Source: Owenia fusiformis (Eukaryota > Annelida > Polychaeta > Sabellida > Oweniidae). From it: a DNA stretch of 64,000 nucleotides. How positions within the stretch are numbered: position 1 is the stretch's first letter; each line of letters starts with the position of its first letter. The translations under genes and the position numbers were made by a program. The stretch spans positions 5,335,730-5,399,729 of the forward strand of contig CAIIXF020000007.1 of NCBI GenBank assembly GCA_903813345.2. The letters are read 5' to 3'. The notes under the pieces were generated by a model. That model was not told the DNA's origin and did no database searches. It saw only the letters and a program-made list of their open reading frames with translations. Shown in pieces: positions 58,465 through 64,000 of the stretch.

Positions 58465-59272
58465 CCCTACTATCACACCAAACTAGTTCTCACTACGTTC
58501 TCGAAAACGGGCTTCAACTGTGTACGAACGGACTGGACCTACTAGGAACCGTTTGGGATCTATTTACAAACTTCATCGAACGTACTCGAACGGGTAGGTC
58601 CTCTAGAACTTAGACAATGCTCTAAATGTACTCGTGGTCGTCACGTTCTACAATTAGAACGAGTGACAACGTACTAACGACGAGCTGGACGTACTACGAA
58701 CGGAACCGCCGTACTTCAATCCTACTAGGGACGTTTTAACAACGAGTTGAACTGTCTGAGGACGTGTTGAGAACGAGGTAGAACTAATTGCAAACGGGTT
58801 TAAACTGATTAAGAACGTATTTAACACTGCTTATGAACGAGTTAGCAAAAATATAGCTATCACACCAAACAAGTTGCCACTGCGTTCTTCAAAACTGGTT
58901 TGAAACTATGTGCGAATGGAATGAACGTAGCTGCAACTTTCTAAGGTCTATTTACGAACTTTATGAACGTTCTCAGACGGGAATGTGATTTTATAATTTT
59001 GAATCGATTCAAAGTTCGATGGCGACCATGCCGTTCTGTAATCAGGTCATGTTGACCTTCTAGACTAAGGGACGCGTTCTACGACGTTGTACACCGACGT
59101 GGTGCGACCTGAACGAACTGCGAACGAGATGGACGTATTGAAGACTGTTTAAGGACGCAGAAGCTAATTATTTCAGACATATTTCCCGACCACAGCCAGA
59201 TTGAGCCCGTTTTACGACGTTTTCGTAGGACTGGCAAGAACGGGTAAGAACTAGTTTGGTGTGATAGGGGGG
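58465..59272 (+). mobile_element. 808-bp inverted-repeat element, copy 3
   Basis: It has exactly the same length as copies 1 and 2 and very high identity to copy 1 throughout, so these copies are young. The flanks are TTA and TAA. The internal second left terminus (CTATCACACCAAACAAGTT) is present at about 58857. Confidence 0.9.
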
Positions 59273-59340
59273 TAACATGATACATCTTACTAGCCATCCT
59301 GAAAATTTGGCTAACCTTGTATTCGCGAATGCAACTTTCG

Positions 59341-59468
59341 GCTGTCGGCTACCAGATTAACCTACTATTTTATGACCAACTCATTTAAATATGAATAGTA
59401 CCTGTCACTATTCCGTTCATATTTAAATGAGTTTGCCATAAAAAGTAAGCTAATCCGGTAGCCGACAA
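59341..59468. mobile_element. Small hairpin MITE, GCTGTCGGCTACC ends
   Basis: GCTGTCGGCTACCAGATTA at the left pairs with TAATCCGGTAGCCGACAAC at the right, and the ACTCATTTAAATATGAA core is inverted around 59410. Arms of about 60 bp form nearly the whole element. The damaged 808-bp copy starts at its right edge. Confidence 0.7.
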
Positions 59469-59957
59469 CCCTACTATCACACCAAACTAGTTCTCACTAC
59501 GTTCTCGAAAACGGGCTTCTACTGTGTACGAATGGACTGGACATACTTAGAACCGTTTGGGGTCTATTTACAAACTTCATCGAACGTACTCAAACGGGTA
59601 GGTCCTCTAGAACTTAGACGTTCTACAATTTGAGCGAGTGGCAACCTACTGACGACGAGCTGGACGTACCACGAACGGAACCGTCGTACTTCAATCCTAA
59701 TAGGGACGTTTTTACAACGAGTTGAACTGTCTGAGGAGGTATTGAGATGGCGACCATACCATTCTGTAACCAGGTCATGATGACCTTCTAGACTAAGGGA
59801 CGCGTTATACGACGTTGCACACCGACGTGACGCGACCTGAACAAACTGCGAATGAGATGGACGTATTGAAGACTGTTTATGAACGAAGTAGCTAATTATT
59901 TTAGACATATTTCCCGACCACAGCCAGATTGAGTCCGTTTTACGACGTTTTCGTAGG
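59469..59957 (+). mobile_element. 808-bp family, copy 4, internally deleted and 3'-truncated
   Basis: The left terminus is intact. The sequence then jumps from the middle of the first unit (after GTATTGAG) to GATGGCGACCATACC of the second unit, and stops at CGTTTTCGTAGGA, lacking the last 45 bp or so. A run of G follows directly. Confidence 0.85.
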
Positions 59958-60077
59958 ATGGGGGGGGGGGGGGTCAATATGAAACACTTGACATGCATCG
60001 TTTTGTAACATATTGTTTATTTTTTAATGGCCCCATACAAAGTTTTATGTTGATACGTAATTAATTTCTTTCTAGAC

Positions 60078-63000
60078 ATGGCTGTAATTCCCAAGGTCGT
60101 ATTGAGTCTTACCTTGTTGTTGATGACATACAATATTCATTTGTTTGACTCCCCATGTCAAGCCACACAAGCATGTGCATATAATACAGTTTACTCTGGT
60201 CAACAAATAAGAAATAGTGAGAAATGGAAGGATAAAGAATATCTCCACAAACACGACCTCTCAACCGATTTTGATAATTACATCAACAGCAAACGAGAAA
60301 TCCAATATCGCCATCAAGAGAATATGAATATGGCAGACTCGATTGATGTTCTCAAGGGAAATCTCAAGCATCCAACATATGGGAGAAAAAGAAGATCAAG
60401 AACTCTACGACTTCTCGATAAATCGCAACAACACTATGAGCCAAAATGCTACTTTTTTGACCAGATACCCTACGGCCAGATTTTCGATTTTCAGGAACAA
60501 CCAGTGTTCAGATGCGATGGAAAAGAAAGTCCAAACGCTGAACTCCAAATTGTATTAAATATATTACCGGAAAGAGAACGTAGCACTCTTAAGCATTTCG
60601 AATTAACAAACTTCAACTTTGGTACCATACGAAATGGATCCTTCAAGGCGTATGGCAACTTGACCAGCTTAAAACTAAACGAGTCAAATATCAAATCATT
60701 GAACCAGGTGCTTTTGAAGGTCTTGGAAATATGCAGTATCTCTTTCTTGTTGATACGGCTTCACACAAAAATGGTTTAACTCATCTCAGCAAATACTTAC
60801 TGCTTAGTTGTCCGGGACTTCAACGAATCGATCTCGGAAAAGTTCAGAAAATAGACAATAACACATTTGAAGCAGTTCCTTTTTTGGAAAATGTATCTGT
60901 AAAAGATAGAAATACCCTACTTGACAACTACCACATATTTGGTACCATTAGGAACTTGACAAAGCTAACTGCAGTTGATCTGGGTTTGACAAAGATACCT
61001 TTAACAGATACATTTAAAACACAACAAGCACTTAAATTGGATATCAGCAACAACTTCATTACAAACATCTCAAAAGCTGATATGACACAATTTGAAAATG
61101 CGGCCTCTTTTTCGATAGACCTAACAAATAATGATGTGAAGACGATCGAACCAAACTTTCTCCATAACATTAAAACGATTCAGTGTTTACGCTTCCTGAA
61201 AAACACTAACCTAGGAAATAAGAATTTTTTTACACATATAGACAGCCTAAAATATAAATCAATCAATACATTGGATGTGACAGAATGTGGTATCTCACTC
61301 GGTAAGTTCGATGCTTCAATTCTCAGTGATCTACATTGGTCGAACATAGAGATGTTGCAGCTACAGGATAATGTGATTGGGTCAATCGAGGCTGATGCAT
61401 TCGATCCTATTAAACATAGCTTAAAGACATTGGAGATTTCAAATTTTATGAAAATTGCCCCAGAATCTCTGCAGTCTCTTGAACTCATGAGAGAACTCGT
61501 CGTACAAAATACAATATCACTCGAAAAACCATGGCCAAAAAACCACATGTAGAAATAGATCTAAATGCAGTCAAAGATTTGAATATTCTTATGATGTCTA
61601 ATATTGACACGTCGCGTATATCTTTCAAATTTGATGAACTTAATCTAACTGCCTTTGGATTTTACAATATGGGAAAGTCATTTCATCTGTATAAGCAGCA
61701 AGTCAGGAATGTTTTGAAAAACCTTTATGAACGTTATCCCAAGGACGGAGCCTATGTTTTTTCTTCATGAGAATTTGATGTTTCTGTTCAGAGATGAAGA
61801 ATTATGCTCGATGTTTAGTCAGATTAAAGTGAATCAACTCTCTTTGAGAAACAATTATTTTGCAAGACTTCCCATGTATATGTTTCATAATTCGAAAATA
61901 GCTGGTTTAGATTTAAGCCAAAATAGAATCAATTATGTGCAAAACGGTTTATTCGACAACATAAAACAATTACGATCAATCAATTTGAGTGGAAATGACA
62001 TACAACACATCGATGGCAATGCATTTATGCATGTAACAACTTCTCTTCCATACGACGTTTTATATGAAAAAGTGATAATGCTTGAACATAATTTATTTGT
62101 ATGTGATTGTGAGAATGAACCGTTACGTAATATCCCAGATGCGAGTAGAAATAATCTTGATTTACGTCATTAAAAATTCACAATTCAGTCAAACTGATGT
62201 CATATTTGGAATCTACATGTAAAATTACATTTAGAAATGTGGTTTTGAAAAGAGTTTATCAACTTTGAAAATTTAATTTTCTTTGAAAATGTGACTTCTA
62301 GGTCGGGGAGATTCCCCATAGACCCCATGTTGTAAAACCACAAAAAGTGAAATATCTTTTCTTGTGTTAGGTAGATAATATTTTCTTTTACTGGACATAT
62401 TTTTATTTGTATAACTATCAGATACATAAAGGTAATATGAAAAGTGAACCACTAAAACTAATGCATATTCAAGTTTAAGGGAATTTTGTAATACCCTGCC
62501 ATGTTAATTCCCCCGAATCAGCCACCTGGTGGCGAAACTGGTAACTACCTACTCGCATCTGAGTAATTGGATTTGGCTAGTCAAAAAAGAAAAAATATCA
62601 GAGTAACGCATGACAAAAATTGCATGGCTCCAAATTAAAGAACACATGACGAATTTTTGAAAGTACAAATAACATGGATGGAATGTAACACAGACTTGTT
62701 CATTAAAATATGTGTAATATCTGGGTTATGCTTGTTAGTTATGATTATAACAACAGCATTGCTGCTAAAATACTTTTGGAAAGATATCAAATACAAACAG
62801 ATGGTACGAAAGGCAAAAAAAACACGATGGTAACATTCCCGTAAATGAAGTTGGTGACCCCGAGGAGGAAATTTATGATGCATTCGTCAGCTATCATCCT
62901 GAGAAGAGAATCTGGATGACTGACGTCATGACACCAGAATTGAATGATGGAGAAGTTGAGTTTACTCTAATGTATGATGTCAATATTATCCCGACTGGAG

Positions 63001-63317
63001 GGGAGTCATATTTTGGAGGGATCTTTAGCCATATGGATAGAAGCCATCATGTCATATTCTTGGTGACACGCGGCTGGATGAAGGAAGGAATGAACGAGTT
63101 TGAGATGGAAGCTGCTGTTGACATGTTGAAACAAACGAAGCGCCACACACTCATAGTGATAATGATGGAGAACATTCCTAAAAAGGAGATGCCAGAGACT
63201 CTACAGCTGATGGTGAGAAACAACGTCTGTCTGAATTGGAGTGAAAATGAAAGAGAACAAAGGAAATTCTGGAGAGATCTCAAACTTGAGCTTGGGAAGA
63301 AAAAATATAATATATAG
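60078..63317 (+). pseudogene. Toll-like receptor pseudogene (LRR, LRRCT, TM, TIR), multiply disrupted
   Basis: The start MAVIPKVVLSLTLLLMTYN reads as a signal peptide, and leucine-rich repeats follow. An LRR C-terminal cap (VCDCEN ... CMAPN ... ECNTD), a transmembrane segment at about 62700-62775 (ICVISGLCLLVMIITTALLL) and a cytoplasmic TIR domain (YDAFVSYH box 1, DVNIIPTGG box 2 region, KFWRDL box 3) complete the layout. The frame breaks near 60.71, 61.55, 61.74 and 62.82 kb (the last at a run of A), has an in-frame TAA at 62636, and is split by a MITE at 62135-62563. It was built as a single exon, as in several invertebrate TLR expansions. One homopolymer break could be a sequencing error, but not all of these defects. 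The receptor would have sensed microbial or endogenous ligands at a membrane. Confidence 0.88.
62135..62563 (+). mobile_element. MITE of the GATGCGAGTAG family, copy 4, inside the TLR pseudogene
   Basis: CCAGATGCGAGTAGAAATAATC at the left and GTAACTACCTACTCGCATCTGAG at the right are the family ends. It interrupts the LRRCT region between its first two and last two cysteines. The interior carries the family words GGTCGGGGAGATTCCCC and CACCTGGTGGCG. An exact target duplication is not clear. Confidence 0.85.
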
Positions 63318-63540
63318 AAGTTCTTCGATGAGAACCAGAGCAAGATTGTCCAACCTTGATGAGCTTTTTAAATCTTCTTTATTGAAATGAAGTTGAGATA
63401 AAAACACTTTCAAAGCGAATCAATTATGGACGATCTTGCACATGTGCGGATCGCAAGACATTTGTTCTCAAATGACTTAAAAAGTTTGTATTATGTATTT
63501 TTACATTTATGACAAAACAGAGTGGAAATTGATATTTAAG

Positions 63541-63749
63541 CAGGCACGTAGCCAGGATTTGCCAAGGGGGGGTTCAGTTTTCAAAAATTTGCAGGGGGGG
63601 TTCACATTTGACAATTTTGGCCCAAATATGGCTAAAATCACAAGAGAAGTGCTCAAAATGGTGAAAAACTGCATGATTTTGAAAGAATTTTTGGCCAGGG
63701 GGGGGGGGGTTCGCCCGAACCCTGCGAACCCCCCCTGGCTACGGGCCTG
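63541..63749. mobile_element. 209-bp MITE with CAGGCACGTAGCCAGG ends
   Basis: CAGGCACGTAGCCAGG and CCTGGCTACGGGCCTG are inverted ends, and TTAAG is duplicated at 63536-63540 and 63750-63754. The G-rich interior (GGGGGGGTTC words) encodes nothing. Elements with CAGGCCCGTAGCCAGG-like ends are widespread in invertebrate genomes. Confidence 0.8.
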
Positions 63750-63825
63750 TTAAGACTACTTCAAATTATCTTACGCGATAAACCATATATTTCAAAACCC
63801 TCTGGTATATAATCCTTTAAGCTAT

Positions 63826-64000
63826 GTTAACACTAACGGCGAATGCCACGCTTTAAATCGGCGAACAAAGCGCCGTCATTTTTGTCATTTTTTGTTCATA
63901 CCAACGGCGCTTTGATGGCGCTTTAAAGCGGCTTGTAAAGCGGCACCAAAGCGTAACAAAGCTTGATTAAACCGGCGGGGTCGTAAAAGGTCTTAGAAAA
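63826..64000. repeat. GC-richer repeat with GGCGCTTT/AAAGCGGC words, cut by window end
   Basis: GGCGCTTTGATGGCGCTTTAAAGCGGC, AAAGCGGCACC and related words recur within 150 bp, with an AACGGCGAATGCC start. The composition differs from the neighbours. It is probably one end of another inverted-repeat element that continues beyond the window. Confidence 0.5.

Noticed and set aside
59564-59998. Minus-strand open frame of 144 codons, and similar ones at 50.6, 10.4 and 59.1 kb
   Set aside because: They are frames inside copies of the 808-bp element. They recur with every copy, are not a recognisable protein, and have no start context.

Overview
The window is AT-rich nuclear DNA from an animal. Split genes with GT/AG introns, a Rab11 GTPase, a histidine decarboxylase, a C2H2 zinc-finger protein and a Toll-like receptor relic point to a bilaterian invertebrate. 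The sequence alone does not let me choose between a lophotrochozoan and an invertebrate deuterostome. Four gene models could be assembled exon by exon with matching splice phases. In order they are: (1) a small secreted protein with a farnesoic-acid-O-methyltransferase-type (FAMeT) domain, minus strand, 1.0-2.2 kb, 3' end not found; (2) a complete 6-exon Rab11, minus strand, 8.9-18.7 kb, 215 aa; (3) a three-finger C2H2 protein, minus strand, 22.1-28.7 kb, 5' exon(s) uncertain; (4) a complete 11-exon histidine decarboxylase (HDC), plus strand, 34.8-54.6 kb, 756 aa. A fifth locus, 60.1-63.3 kb plus strand, is a Toll-like receptor reading frame broken by several frameshifts, an in-frame stop and an inserted repeat.

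Most of the rest is repeat DNA, chiefly non-autonomous inverted-repeat elements, many nested in each other or sitting in introns. The clearest are: a family of exactly 808-bp elements with CCCTACTATCACACC ends (9.7, 49.3, 58.5 kb, and a damaged copy at 59.5 kb); a pair of 827/725-bp elements with perfect 9-bp target duplications (16.5 and 49.8 kb, the second inserted inside an 808-bp element in HDC intron 5); a 1.09-kb element whose terminal inverted repeats consist of a TAGTAAATC-like short repeat (33.3 kb); a 186-bp element with a 10-bp target duplication (4.1 kb); a four-copy family with GATGCGAGTAG ends, one copy of which splits the TLR pseudogene; near-perfect foldbacks at 25.5 and 40.4 kb; and a mariner-like MITE at 35.8 kb. 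Tandem repeats include a ~63-71-bp minisatellite at 37.7-38.8 kb and a ~120-bp array carrying nuclear-receptor-type TCAAGGTCA motifs at 29.5-30.0 kb.

The genes do not form an operon or an obvious pathway. HDC makes histamine, Rab11 runs recycling endosomes, the zinc-finger protein is a presumed DNA-binding factor, and the FAMeT-domain and TLR loci belong to secreted or immune-recognition families. The most unusual material is the layered history of small DNA transposons. Four independent insertions with 9-11-bp target duplications, of which two are the same family, suggest Mutator-like mobilisation. No transposase gene is visible in the window.
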